From Flavobacteriaceae bacterium (GTDB taxonomy: Bacteria; Bacteroidota; Bacteroidia; Flavobacteriales; Flavobacteriaceae), in contig JABAZC010000040.1 in assembly GCA_018608625.1 (NCBI GenBank), positions 44,316 through 108,315 on the forward strand: a DNA stretch of 64,000 nt. The letters are read 5' to 3'. Shown here piece after piece: positions 9,587 to 18,914 of this stretch. The number at the start of each line of letters is the position of its first letter. The stretch's first letter is position 1. The position numbers and the translations under genes are program-made. The notes beneath the pieces were generated by a model. It was not told the origin of the DNA. It was given only the letters and a program-made list of their open reading frames with translations, and did no database searches.

Positions 9587-10576
9587 TTAATTTTTTATGT
9601 GTTTCGAGAAATCTTTGTGATCTGTCTTATACCATTTTTCTTTTGGTAAACTTTTGAAATAATCAAACGTGTTTTTCATCCCGTCAGACCTACTTGTTTT
9701 AGGGATCCAATTTAACTCTTTTTTTGCTAATGAAATGTCTGGCTGTCTTTTTAATGGGTCCCCTTCTGGTAAAGGTTTAAAGCTAATCTTCTGATCAGAT
9801 TTTGTGAGTTTTAAAATTTCATTTGCAAAGTCAATTATTGTAATTTCATCTGGATTACCCAAGTTGACTGGTAGAGAGTAATCACTAAAGAGTAATTTAT
9901 AAATTCCATTTACTAAATCATCAACATAACAGAAGGATCGAGTTTGATCCCCTTTCCCAAAAACTGATAGGCTCTCTCCTCTTAGTGCTTGACCCATAAA
10001 GGCGGGGATAACACGGCCATCGTTCAGACGCATTCGAGGTCCATAAGTATTAAATATGCGTGCTATTCGAGTTTCCACTCCATGAAAACGGTGATAAGCC
10101 ATTGTTATTGCCTCTTGGAATCGCTTAGCTTCATCATACACCCCTCTAGGTCCAATTGAATTAACGTTTCCGTAATAATCTTCATGCTGTGGATGCACTA
10201 CAGGGTCTCCATAAATTTCAGAGGTAGAGGCAATAAGGATTCGTGCTTGTTTCGCTTTTGCAAGACCCAACAAGTTATGGGTTCCTAAGGAACCAACCTT
10301 AAGAGTCTGAATGGGTATTTTTAGATAATCAATAGGGCTTGCTGGAGAAGCAAAATGTAATATATAATCTAATGGTGATTTGATGTCTATATGATTGGTA
10401 ACATCGTGATCGAAAAAGTGAAAATTGGGGTGGTTAAATAAATGTTGAATGTTGTCTTTATCCCCTGTAATAAAGTTATCAATTCCAAAAACCCTAAATC
10501 CCTCCTTAATAAAGTGGTCACATAAGTGGGATCCTAAAAATCCTGCTGCTCCAGAGATGAGAATGTTTTTTTGCAT
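9587..10576 (-). CDS. UDP-glucuronic acid decarboxylase (UDP-xylose synthase), extended SDR
   Basis: The 329-aa protein is an extended short-chain dehydrogenase. It has the NAD motif GAAGFLGSH near residue 10, the catalytic Y147-x3-K151 pair (YDEAK) and T118 in STSEIYGD. The [10 protein letters not shown] and [16 protein letters not shown] blocks separate UDP-xylose synthases from dTDP-glucose dehydratases. The reaction turns UDP-glucuronate into UDP-xylose or the 4-keto-pentose. No UDP-glucose dehydrogenase is in this stretch, so UDP-GlcA must come from elsewhere. The gene has its own promoter-like element upstream and runs directly into the initiating transferase. Confidence 0.88.
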   Translation of the reverse strand: MQKNILISGAAGFLGSHLCDHFIKEGFRVFGIDNFITGDKDNIQHLFNHPNFHFFDHDVTNHIDIKSPLDYILHFASPASPIDYLKIPIQTLKVGSLGTHNLLGLAKAKQARILIASTSEIYGDPVVHPQHEDYYGNVNSIGPRGVYDEAKRFQEAITMAYHRFHGVETRIARIFNTYGPRMRLNDGRVIPAFMGQALRGESLSVFGKGDQTRSFCYVDDLVNGIYKLLFSDYSLPVNLGNPDEITIIDFANEILKLTKSDQKISFKPLPEGDPLKRQPDISLAKKELNWIPKTSRSDGMKNTFDYFKSLPKEKWYKTDHKDFSKHIKN

Positions 10577-10596
10577 AAAACAATTTAATTTTCAAA

Positions 10597-10625
10597 CAAA
10601 GGTAATGAAATATTCCCCCTATCAA
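10597..10625 (-). promoter_or_regulatory. Bacteroidota-type promoter before the decarboxylase gene
   Basis: On the minus strand a TTG (-33-like) is followed after 18 bp by TACCTTTG, an exact match to TAnnTTTG. It ends about 20 bp before the decarboxylase ATG, in the 71-bp gap after the upstream glycosyltransferase. This would give decarboxylase-transferase-purD a transcript separate from the rest of the polysaccharide locus. Confidence 0.5.
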
Positions 10626-10647
10626 TGATTTGACTATCTAGATGCCC

Positions 10648-11844
10648 CTAAAGTGAATCTATTTTTTTTAGGACGCTCTTAAGTACTTCTTCTTTTGAAA
10701 AATGCTCAAGAACATAGGCTCTAGCATTCTTACCCATTTCTTTTTTTCTAGACGTATGACTGGTTAATTTATCTAATTCCTTAACAACTTCTTTTGAGTA
10801 CTTATCGTAATATAGGCCAATATCGATTGATTTGAAAATGCTATTTATTTCAGAATCTTTATGTCCTATAATAAGAGAGGGCTTGGCGCTTGCCATCATC
10901 CCCAACACTTTTGAAGGCATTACCGCCTCAAAAAAATTAGGCTTTTGAAACAACAAATGAATATCAACTGAGCAAAGTAAGTCTGATAAATCCATATAAG
11001 AAACAGGAGGATAGTGCTTTACATTTGAAAAATGCGTGGTTTGTTCTACAAGCCACTCCTTTTTTACGCCAGCGCCAACAATTATAACTTCATATTTGTT
11101 TGGATCAATATCGTTACAAAATTCAATAAAACTTTGCCAGTCTTGCTTCTCTCCTATATTTCCTGAATACAACAACACTATCTTATTGGACTGGGAATAC
11201 ATATGCGGCTTTGCCGTTACAGGGTTGATGATTTTTGGATCAATCCAGTTGGGGAGGTAAAAACTTGGTGTCGTTGATTTTTGTGATAATTTGTCAATCA
11301 TCGAATGACTTATCGTGCTTATAACATTAGACTTACTAAACAGACACGACTCTAGTTTAAATAACAACGAGAAAATAAAGTTTACTTTAGCGTTGCCTTC
11401 TGAATGAATCGCTGCATCAAATTCAAAGTCCTGAATGTGTATCCAGAGTTTTGAGTTAAAACGTTTTTTTTGAATCCAACCTAAAAAAGCAGATGTGGTA
11501 AAAGGAACAACCGCAATGACTAAATCACATTCTTTGATTTTTAATAAATTAAAAAATGACCCAATCGTAAAATCGATTATATGTAGTATCCGATTATAAA
11601 ATAAAGGTTTTTTAGGCACATATTGCTTATACCTTAGTAGTTTAGTTGGTCCGCTGTATTCTTGAAAAAACCATGGTTTACTTTTATACTCTTCACTAAT
11701 TTCCCAATGTGGGTAATACGGGAATGCGGTAACAACAGTGACAATGTGTCCCTTGGACTCAAGGTGTTTTACCCACTGAGAAGAATACAAGCCTATGGCT
11801 GAGTCTTCAGGAGCAAAGTTTAAACTAATAAAAGTGATATTCAT
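10648..11844 (-). CDS. GT4 glycosyltransferase (WbuB/WcaI-like)
   Basis: The 398-aa enzyme starts with the WbuB/WcaI signature (NFAPEDSAIGLYSSQWVKHL, then VTAFPYYPHW) and has the GT-B nucleotide-sugar region in the C-terminal half (LYSGNIGEKQDW, then MPSKVLGMMASAKP). It should transfer a sugar from a nucleotide donor to the growing lipid-linked repeat unit on the cytoplasmic face. Its start overlaps the stop of the WcaF-like acetyltransferase by 4 bp, so translation is coupled. The linkage is unknown. Confidence 0.88.
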   Translation of the reverse strand: MNITFISLNFAPEDSAIGLYSSQWVKHLESKGHIVTVVTAFPYYPHWEISEEYKSKPWFFQEYSGPTKLLRYKQYVPKKPLFYNRILHIIDFTIGSFFNLLKIKECDLVIAVVPFTTSAFLGWIQKKRFNSKLWIHIQDFEFDAAIHSEGNAKVNFIFSLLFKLESCLFSKSNVISTISHSMIDKLSQKSTTPSFYLPNWIDPKIINPVTAKPHMYSQSNKIVLLYSGNIGEKQDWQSFIEFCNDIDPNKYEVIIVGAGVKKEWLVEQTTHFSNVKHYPPVSYMDLSDLLCSVDIHLLFQKPNFFEAVMPSKVLGMMASAKPSLIIGHKDSEINSIFKSIDIGLYYDKYSKEVVKELDKLTSHTSRKKEMGKNARAYVLEHFSKEEVLKSVLKKIDSL

Positions 11845-12404
11845 TCTTCACACGATTGAGATATTCTATCTTTTATAGCTTTAGCAGGGCTTCCAATACA
11901 GATTTTATTTGAGGGTAAGTTTTTAAAAACAGAGCTTCTTGCACCAACTATCGTCCCATCGCCAATGGTGACAGATGGCGCTACATAAACATCCGTTGCT
12001 AACCAACACTTAGAGCCTATTATAATTTTATGAGCATAAATGTCGAAGTTTTTTGATGAGTAGTCATGGCTTCCTGTGCACAAATAGCTTCGTTGGGATA
12101 TCACAGTATTAGACCCTATTTCGATATTTCCAAGTGAATAAAGGATTACTTCGTCACCAATCCAGCTGTAGTCGCCAATCTCCACTTTCCATGGATATGT
12201 AATTTGAGCGGTAGGCCTAATAATTACTTTGGCGCCAATTTTAGCGCCAAAAACTCTAAGCAAAAAACGCCTCCACCCATACATGAATTGCGGAGATAAT
12301 CTAAACAAGAAAGTGGAGACTAGCCACCAAAGCTGAACGGTTAAAGCGTTGCGGCCTCTAAATTTAGGGGGGGTTTTATATTTATGTAATTGTTGGTAAT
12401 TCAT
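11841..12404 (-). CDS. WcaF-like sugar O-acetyltransferase (left-handed beta-helix)
   Basis: A 187-aa protein with hexapeptide repeats (IGDYSWIGDEVILYSLGN, then IGSNTVISQ and IGDGTIVGARSSVF). The N-terminal WWLVSTFLFRLSPQFMYGWRRFLLRVFGAKIG block matches WcaF of colanic acid clusters; it should acetylate a sugar with acetyl-CoA. SHDYSS supplies a likely catalytic His. A run of seven C (coding strand) lies in the first 15 codons, where slippage would abolish the product. The 91-bp gap upstream shows no clear promoter. Confidence 0.85.
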   Translation of the reverse strand: MNYQQLHKYKTPPKFRGRNALTVQLWWLVSTFLFRLSPQFMYGWRRFLLRVFGAKIGAKVIIRPTAQITYPWKVEIGDYSWIGDEVILYSLGNIEIGSNTVISQRSYLCTGSHDYSSKNFDIYAHKIIIGSKCWLATDVYVAPSVTIGDGTIVGARSSVFKNLPSNKICIGSPAKAIKDRISQSCEE

Positions 12405-12495
12405 GCTAACGAGTTGGAATAATTGTAATTAAAATATAGGGTTAAAGATCTAAGATACTGAATCTGTTGTTTCCGTTGGTTCCTAAACTCTAAAA

Positions 12496-13575
12496 TTACT
12501 CTGATTTCATTATTTTAATAATTCCGTCTATAAAAGATTTTTCTGAGTATAGCTTACGAGCCTCTGTTAAATTAAATCTACAGATTTGTTCAATCTTGTT
12601 AATGTTATTTGAAAGACCCTTTAGTTTGTTTACTATACTTTGAACATCTTTTTTTTCTACAAATACTGCATTTTTATCACTACATATATCAGGGATTCCT
12701 GCATGCTTTGTTGTAATGATAACATTCCCAAACCCCATCGCCTCTAAAATAGAAATTGGCTGGCCCTCCATTGAGTAGTAGGTAGGTAAACAAAAGACGT
12801 TGCCCCAGCTAAGAAGATCAATTTTGGCGCGATCCTTAACGATCCCTACATATTCTAGATTCTTAATGTTGTTCATTTTTTCAATAAGCTCTTGATGACC
12901 ATTTGGGATATGCCCTGCAACTTTAGCTTGAAATGGTATGTTGTTTGAATTTAGAACATCTAAAGCTTCTAAAAGTTGATAGATTCCTTTTTCTGGTATC
13001 AAATTACTCAAAAAGATAACCCTAATAGCCTTAAGATCTTTCTGTTTAAAAACCTCATCTTCTGAAATAATTAACGAGTCTTGAATAAAATTATGTTGAA
13101 CAAAAATTTTATCGGGTGGTAAGAAATCCTGTAGAAGTGGCTCTAGAGAGCTTGACAAAACAATTCCTTTACTGTAAGACTTTAAGATGAATTTAGAAAT
13201 TCTCCTTTTTAAGTTGCTCATGTTCTCATATGAAGCCTTTATATACCCCCCCTTTACATGTACAATCGTTGATTTATTTAAGATTTTAGCTAATAAAACA
13301 AATGGGGCGTATTTGATTATCCCAAAAAAAGTTTGACCTGTTGTACAATAAATAATGTCCGGGCTTAAAACCTTATATAGTCGTGTGTAGTGTTTTAAAA
13401 AAGATAGTTTTCTTAAGCTAAAAGCTCCCTGAGCAGAGTCAATGGTTGTTGACGTGGCAGTGTCTATAACTCGAACATCAAAGCCTCTTGATGTCAAGCC
13501 TTTTTTCAAAACCATATTGGATAAACTAACTCCGAATACTGGTTGTGGGAATGGACCAATGATAAGTATTTTCAT
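12496..13575 (-). CDS. GT4 family glycosyltransferase
   Basis: A 359-aa GT-B enzyme. The N-terminus MKILIIGPFPQPVFGVSLSN has the glycine-rich acceptor-side motif, and the C-terminal domain has FLSNLIPEKGIYQLLEAL and the EX7E-type segment around GQPISILEAMGFGNVIITT, both typical of GT4 retaining transferases. It is the second repeat-unit glycosyltransferase in the locus. Donor and acceptor are unknown. It is separated by 145 bp from the flippase gene upstream and by 91 bp from the acetyltransferase downstream; neither gap shows a convincing terminator. Confidence 0.88.
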   Translation of the reverse strand: MKILIIGPFPQPVFGVSLSNMVLKKGLTSRGFDVRVIDTATSTTIDSAQGAFSLRKLSFLKHYTRLYKVLSPDIIYCTTGQTFFGIIKYAPFVLLAKILNKSTIVHVKGGYIKASYENMSNLKRRISKFILKSYSKGIVLSSSLEPLLQDFLPPDKIFVQHNFIQDSLIISEDEVFKQKDLKAIRVIFLSNLIPEKGIYQLLEALDVLNSNNIPFQAKVAGHIPNGHQELIEKMNNIKNLEYVGIVKDRAKIDLLSWGNVFCLPTYYSMEGQPISILEAMGFGNVIITTKHAGIPDICSDKNAVFVEKKDVQSIVNKLKGLSNNINKIEQICRFNLTEARKLYSEKSFIDGIIKIMKSE

Positions 13576-13720
13576 AAAATGAATTTAAAGAGAAAATAAA
13601 GATGCAAAATACAAAAACAGAACTCAATCTAAACTAATAAACATTATTGATATATAAAATTACTGTTCCTATCCCTTGTGCTCGAGTTTTATTTATTTCA
13701 ATTTGATAAGGCACTTAAAA

Positions 13721-15004
13721 CTAAAATAGTCTGGTTTTTAGACCCAGTTTATTATATACGATTTGAGAAGCAATGGCTTGAAACATAATGTTTCCAATAG
13801 AGAAGCTAATAGCCATTCCAATTGGGCCTAGATTAAAAGATAAAATAACACCCGTAAATAAGGATAAAGTAATAATGATAAAATATGAATTGATATAATT
13901 TTTAGCGAGACCACACATTTCTACTACATTATCTGCTTGCCCAAAGATTGCTGAAAAGAAATAGCCACATGAAATAATAATAACAAGGGGGTAAGACGCT
14001 ATGAATTCTGGGCCAAAGAGTCCCAAAACATTTTTTCCAAAAAGTATAAGGGTGATCAAAACCAAAAAACTAAACAACACTCCTACCTTTGTCGATTTTT
14101 TTATGTGTTTTTCTAAGCTAATATGGTCCTTAATATTCCGAGCAAATACTGGCGCATAACTTGATTTCAATGCCTCTATAACAACCATAACGAGCATCGC
14201 AATTTTTAAAGAAATATCGTATTCTGCAAGCTGATCTAGAGTGCACACAAGCGACAATAAAAAGCGATCACCCCATAAAAATAAAACCGTAATATATGAC
14301 TTCATCATTAAGGCCTTGTTATAAGACTTAAAAGATTGCGGTATGGATTTACTTTGATTTTTATTGTATGAAAACTTATTTCTTGTCCACAAATACGATA
14401 ACAATAAAAGAAAAACAACAGAGAGGAAGTGGGCAATGTATATAATAAATGAAGTCTTGAATAAAAACACATAATATAAGATGAAAACAAAACCTAAACT
14501 AAGTGCTATTCTTCCAGCTATATTTAAAAAAGCAAACTTATTTATGCAAGAGATAGACCTTAACTTTGCTGAATTTAAATGTACAACAACATATACTGGA
14601 GCAGACAAGACAAACAGGGTGATTGCGTTCGTAGCGTCATCGGCAAGATTAAATGTATAAACAATAACAGCTATAAAAAGAGTTATAATTATTGAGGAAA
14701 AAATTACTTTAGTTTCTAGCCTTTTAATCCAGCCCGGCACACCTTCTTCTTTAAATTTATAAAACAGTTTAACAAAGTGGACATCAATTCCTGCTTTTAA
14801 CAATGTAGATAATATCATAAAAACCGATAGCCCATAAACAAAAACCCCGTAATCTTCTTTTGAAAAAATGTAAATAACTAAAATTGAAAACACGTAGTTA
14901 GACACAACCGAAAACCCTCTTATCGTGACATATGAGAGCGACTTCTTTTGATTAACATCATTAAAGAAATTGGTTATGGGTTTAAAGAAACTATTTGTTA
15001 TCAT
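13721..15004 (-). CDS. Polysaccharide flippase (Wzx / MATE-like)
   Basis: A 427-aa protein with 12 or more predicted transmembrane helices spread along its length. Length and hydrophobic pattern fit the oligosaccharide flippases of the MOP superfamily (FSVVSNYVFSILVIYIFSK at the N-terminus). It would flip undecaprenyl-linked repeat units to the periplasm. Its start overlaps the stop of the ligase-like gene by 4 bp, so the two are translationally coupled. Assignment rests on length, topology and context, as this family has few fixed residues. Confidence 0.85.
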   Translation of the reverse strand: MITNSFFKPITNFFNDVNQKKSLSYVTIRGFSVVSNYVFSILVIYIFSKEDYGVFVYGLSVFMILSTLLKAGIDVHFVKLFYKFKEEGVPGWIKRLETKVIFSSIIITLFIAVIVYTFNLADDATNAITLFVLSAPVYVVVHLNSAKLRSISCINKFAFLNIAGRIALSLGFVFILYYVFLFKTSFIIYIAHFLSVVFLLLLSYLWTRNKFSYNKNQSKSIPQSFKSYNKALMMKSYITVLFLWGDRFLLSLVCTLDQLAEYDISLKIAMLVMVVIEALKSSYAPVFARNIKDHISLEKHIKKSTKVGVLFSFLVLITLILFGKNVLGLFGPEFIASYPLVIIISCGYFFSAIFGQADNVVEMCGLAKNYINSYFIIITLSLFTGVILSFNLGPIGMAISFSIGNIMFQAIASQIVYNKLGLKTRLF

Positions 15005-16224
15005 TGACTTTTTAATGTGGAGTTGGTCGTGTTTTTAAAAATAAAAAAATTAATAAAAAAAGAGAAAATTAAAATTCCGTCTTGCCTTTCTAGAATGTTT
15101 TCTATCATAGCCATCGCTAAAAACAAAAACAAGACTGATAAATGAACAAAATCCCTTGTTTTGAATGCCGATTTAAATCCATAGAAAAACATGCCTATTA
15201 AGGAGGCGACTCCAAACAACCCTGCCGATAACCAAGCCCCTAAGAATTGATTATGTGTATTGAAGTAAGGAGTGCTTTTTTCTAAATAACAAAATGACAA
15301 AACTTCTTTAGCGTCTCCTATGCCGTATCCAAAAAAGGGTGCGTTTTTAATAGCCTCTAATGAGCAATTAAATACTCTAATTCTTGTTGATGTTGAGCCT
15401 GTTGTGCTTGAGTCAAGGCTATAAAGTGTCGTGATTAACTCATAGAACCGGGCTCTTAAGGGCTCTATTAAATAAATTAAAGCAACGCAGGTCATAAATG
15501 CAATAAGAAAATAAACAAAAGACTTTCTATTTCTATTGCTTATAAAGTAATACATAAAAATTAAAAACGTGATTAATATTGCGCTTTTCCGAGCTAGTAA
15601 TAAAATTATTACAATTAAAAATAAAATAGATGATAAAACAAAAAACTGAGTTGATTTTGTTTTGGCTTTTTCGTAAATCGGCACAGAAAAAATAATAGAT
15701 ATTATAACAAGCATTGAAGCGTATAGTGGGTGGATTGAGTACTTTCCAAAATCAATATTTATTCTTTCTGGAAAATGTAAGAAATATGTTTCTGTTATAT
15801 AGCCTTTAGAGTAATTGTGAATTATCACTAATAAGAAAAAAAGGACTGTTGAGCAAAAGAAAATAATGTAAAAATAATTTATAATAAAAGAATAATTAAT
15901 GCTGTTTCTTGAGTGAAGCGCATAGAACATTAATGGGGTTATTAACAAGGGAGATATACTAAGTAAGTTTGTGGTTCCTTCTAAAGTATTATTAGAGTAC
16001 AAAAAACTGAATCCCATTGCTATAAAGTAAAGCGTATTTGCCACTAGTATTTTAATGTGCTCCGGATTAGTGTGTGTTTTTGGTTTTGTTAAATAAAAAG
16101 CAGCTACAATGACAAAAATAAAAAATGGAATATTCCTGATATTAAGGGGTATTAATATAGAGCTTGAAAATAAAAAGAACCCTGTTAGTAGAGTGTTTAA
16201 TATTGTTTGATTTGTCATTTTCAT
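15001..16224 (-). CDS. O-antigen ligase/polymerase family membrane protein (Wzy_C)
   Basis: About 407 aa with 10-12 transmembrane segments and a large periplasmic loop. The segment FFGYGIGDAKEVLSF... TPYFNTHNQFLGAWLSAGLFG, with its conserved N-x2-H-N-x-F-L, is the Wzy_C signature of O-antigen ligases and some polymerases. I chose the ATG after an in-frame GTG. It lies 6 bp beyond a second polymerase-like gene, so one may polymerise and the other ligate chains to lipid A or another acceptor. Which does which cannot be decided here. Confidence 0.85.
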   Translation of the reverse strand: MKMTNQTILNTLLTGFFLFSSSILIPLNIRNIPFFIFVIVAAFYLTKPKTHTNPEHIKILVANTLYFIAMGFSFLYSNNTLEGTTNLLSISPLLITPLMFYALHSRNSINYSFIINYFYIIFFCSTVLFFLLVIIHNYSKGYITETYFLHFPERINIDFGKYSIHPLYASMLVIISIIFSVPIYEKAKTKSTQFFVLSSILFLIVIILLLARKSAILITFLIFMYYFISNRNRKSFVYFLIAFMTCVALIYLIEPLRARFYELITTLYSLDSSTTGSTSTRIRVFNCSLEAIKNAPFFGYGIGDAKEVLSFCYLEKSTPYFNTHNQFLGAWLSAGLFGVASLIGMFFYGFKSAFKTRDFVHLSVLFLFLAMAMIENILERQDGILIFSFFINFFIFKNTTNSTLKSQ

Positions 16225-16230
16225 CACCCC

Positions 16231-17631
16231 TTATTTAATAAATCTTATTAGAAGTTTTGGAAGAAAAACCACACTCAATAGCGGGCCTATGAAGTAAGAA
16301 AAACCATTTGTTAAATCGCCTCTTAATAAAAACATTAAATGAACCGCAAAATAGAATGCAATAAACTGTTTTAAGCAGTCCTCTGATCTATGCCAAATGA
16401 TAAACTTGACAATAAAATACGCTAAAACAATCGCCAACACTACAATGCCAATGAATCCAAAGTTTATAAATCCTTCAGAAACCACTGAATTAGAGAGGTT
16501 CGTAAAGTTGCGTGGTGTTGTGTCAAAGAGGTGATTCCCTATTAGCTCTCCAGTGCTAAGTGGTTTCGTTGTCCACAAGCTTCTTGGCACAAAAAAGAGA
16601 CAGACACCCAAGAGTTGATATCCCCAGGAAAGACCATAAAGCTTAACATATTCAACTGTTGCCATAATATTTGAAAATGCATCGTAGTGCAATGATTCAA
16701 AGGCCCCAGAAATAGTGCCGAACCTCAGGAACGACTCGTAAATCAAACTTGGTTTTACAAAAATCTGTTCTAAACTAGCGTCTATATGTGTAAGAGTTGA
16801 TGATAGTGGAAAAATAATTACCATGGATAAAAACATAAAAAGAAAGAACTTCGCGTTACTGTTTAGTAATTTTGGGAAAAACAAGTAGATTAAGGCGATG
16901 TAAATTGGACCTAATGTGTTTCTTTTCTCTGTAAATATGTTTTTAAAGAAAAACAAAAGAACAATGAAGATCACAAGGGAAAGAACAACGAAAAACGTAT
17001 TTGAATTTATCTTATTTGTCATTTGTAGGTGTTTCAATGTGAGTACAATGCCTCCTAAAGGAGTAAAGAATAGAAACTTCTTTTTTAACAGCAATAATGA
17101 TGTAGACTCATCTTTTATTATGTAAACAGACTCAGATATGTCTTTTAGTAGGTAGTCATAGTTGAAAACTGCTATAGCGACACAAGCGACCAATAGCACT
17201 AAAATTGCTAAGGGGGTGTTGTATTTAAAATTTACTTCTGTAGCTTGTTCTTTGTTTTTTCCTAGTTTTTTATCTTTAAAGTATAAATAGCTGAAAATAA
17301 ACACTATGTTGAATATTAATATTAAGAGGTTTGCAAAAACAACACTGGAAGTGTTGAAAGCAAAATCATTTGGAAACCGAAAGTTTAAATCATTCATTGC
17401 TGAGATCTGAAAAACCGGAGCTAAAAAAAAGAATAAATAATTGAAAATTATAAATGATGTTAAAAAGGGCGAAAAGGCCTTTTCAATGTTTAAATGGTAA
17501 TAAGCTATAGATGTAATTAGGAGAAAGTTAACAAAGAATGAACTCCAGATAATTGGCGTAGTGTCAAAGGACAAAAATGCAATTAAACTTATGCATAGAT
17601 ATAAAAAAGTAACTATTGTCTTTAACTTCAT
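16231..17631 (-). CDS. Oligosaccharide repeat unit polymerase-like membrane protein (Wzy)
   Basis: 466 aa with about 12 hydrophobic helices. A periplasmic loop contains FVPRSLWTTKPLSTGELIGNHL and SVVSEGFINFGFIG, which resemble the O-antigen polymerase (oligosaccharide repeat unit polymerase) family rather than Wzy_C. It would join lipid-linked repeat units in the periplasm, with the chain-length protein encoded upstream. It lies 6 bp before the ligase-like gene. The 194-bp gap upstream holds a TAATTTTG element (minus strand) but no matching -33. Confidence 0.8.
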   Translation of the reverse strand: MKLKTIVTFLYLCISLIAFLSFDTTPIIWSSFFVNFLLITSIAYYHLNIEKAFSPFLTSFIIFNYLFFFLAPVFQISAMNDLNFRFPNDFAFNTSSVVFANLLILIFNIVFIFSYLYFKDKKLGKNKEQATEVNFKYNTPLAILVLLVACVAIAVFNYDYLLKDISESVYIIKDESTSLLLLKKKFLFFTPLGGIVLTLKHLQMTNKINSNTFFVVLSLVIFIVLLFFFKNIFTEKRNTLGPIYIALIYLFFPKLLNSNAKFFLFMFLSMVIIFPLSSTLTHIDASLEQIFVKPSLIYESFLRFGTISGAFESLHYDAFSNIMATVEYVKLYGLSWGYQLLGVCLFFVPRSLWTTKPLSTGELIGNHLFDTTPRNFTNLSNSVVSEGFINFGFIGIVVLAIVLAYFIVKFIIWHRSEDCLKQFIAFYFAVHLMFLLRGDLTNGFSYFIGPLLSVVFLPKLLIRFIK

Positions 17632-17825
17632 AAGGCTTATCTAGCAATACATTGAATTTATATAATGATTCTTCGTGTTTAAACTATTAAAAACAACGCC
17701 ATAATAAAATGCTTCTAAAAGGACTTAAACCAAACAATCCTCTTATAAGTAATCAGTCAAAATTATATATTTAGAGGGCTTCCTAAGAGATGAGCGTAAA
17801 CTTACTGCACACTTTAGGGTCTGTT

Positions 17826-18908
17826 TTAGGGATTAGTTGTTTGGGGTCTATATCTTTCTATAAACCTTAAAAACTCTAATGCTAGTAAGGTGGCAGAGGT
17901 CAACAAAAACAAAATAAATGCTAAAAACAGGCTAAGAGGTAATTCAAAACCTAATATCTCCTTCGAGTCAGATGTGACACCAGAGTCTTGCTTGTTAGAG
18001 ATAATCTCTATAATGTATTGCTTGTCTAATATAGCCCTGTTTGTCTCTACTAATTCTCTTTCTAGCTCTAGGTCACTTAGATATAATTCATATTCTCGAG
18101 TTATTTTCGTTTTGCTTGATCCTTCAAAAATGATCCCGTTTTCAGAGGCATTATTACTAATTAATTCCTGCTCCAAAACTCGTTTATATGTGTTTTTAAG
18201 CGAGTCTGATTTAACCAAAGAGGATTCCAAAGCTTCTTTAATTTTGGTTAGCTCTGTAATATCCTTTTTTTGCTCGCTCATAAAATATGAGTTTGAAATA
18301 ATTGAATTAAGAATTTTTGAAAATACTGGTTTAAAACTAGTATTAAGCGAAGACTGTATTGTTATTTTTTGATATTTATATGAGTAATCTTCTATGTTTT
18401 CTACAAACTCATTATACTCGATTTTTGGAGAGGCCAAAGTGTCTATCTCTAGCAAAAACTCGTTAAAAACAATAAGATTTTCGTTGCCACTAATAAGAGG
18501 GGTGATGTCAAAACATGATATTTTGGATGTTGTTTCCGCGTCAAGTTCTAGTGCTTGGCCTAAAGTTTCGAAATCTTTCTGTTTAACTAAGTTATTGTAG
18601 TATTTAACAAGGTTATATAGATTCTGGCCTGAGGGGTAGTTTTGTACTATCTCAACAGAAGAATCAAACTTTGGAGCAGAAAATTTAGGGATAAAAAACC
18701 CTATTAGATAGCCTAAAACTAAAGCTGAAAATAATACAATAATGTGCTTTTTAATTAAGAAAATTATCCATACAAAAGTTAAAAAAACATTTTTAAAAAT
18801 ACTAGTAAAAAAATTAATCAACCGATAAAAGGCGGCTCCAATTAGCTTAAAAAGTGTACTTAAATCAACCTCTTCGTTTTGGTTAGGTGTCTTAGAATTT
18901 GTACTCAT
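17826..18908 (-). CDS. Wzz-like polysaccharide chain-length regulator (no kinase domain)
   Basis: 360 aa. A polar N-terminal tail ends with EEVDLSTLFKLIGAAFYR, followed by one or two membrane helices (about residues 40-75), a long periplasmic part with coiled-coil character, and a C-terminal helix (about 325-350, LPLSLFLAFILFLLTSATLL). This two-helix layout is that of Wzz proteins, which set polymer length. There is no C-terminal tyrosine kinase, unlike Wzc, and no Wza-like export protein is encoded nearby. It follows the DUF6909 gene by 6 bp and precedes the polymerase genes. Confidence 0.78.
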   Translation of the reverse strand: MSTNSKTPNQNEEVDLSTLFKLIGAAFYRLINFFTSIFKNVFLTFVWIIFLIKKHIIVLFSALVLGYLIGFFIPKFSAPKFDSSVEIVQNYPSGQNLYNLVKYYNNLVKQKDFETLGQALELDAETTSKISCFDITPLISGNENLIVFNEFLLEIDTLASPKIEYNEFVENIEDYSYKYQKITIQSSLNTSFKPVFSKILNSIISNSYFMSEQKKDITELTKIKEALESSLVKSDSLKNTYKRVLEQELISNNASENGIIFEGSSKTKITREYELYLSDLELERELVETNRAILDKQYIIEIISNKQDSGVTSDSKEILGFELPLSLFLAFILFLLTSATLLALEFLRFIERYRPQTTNP

Positions 18909-18914
18909 AATGAA

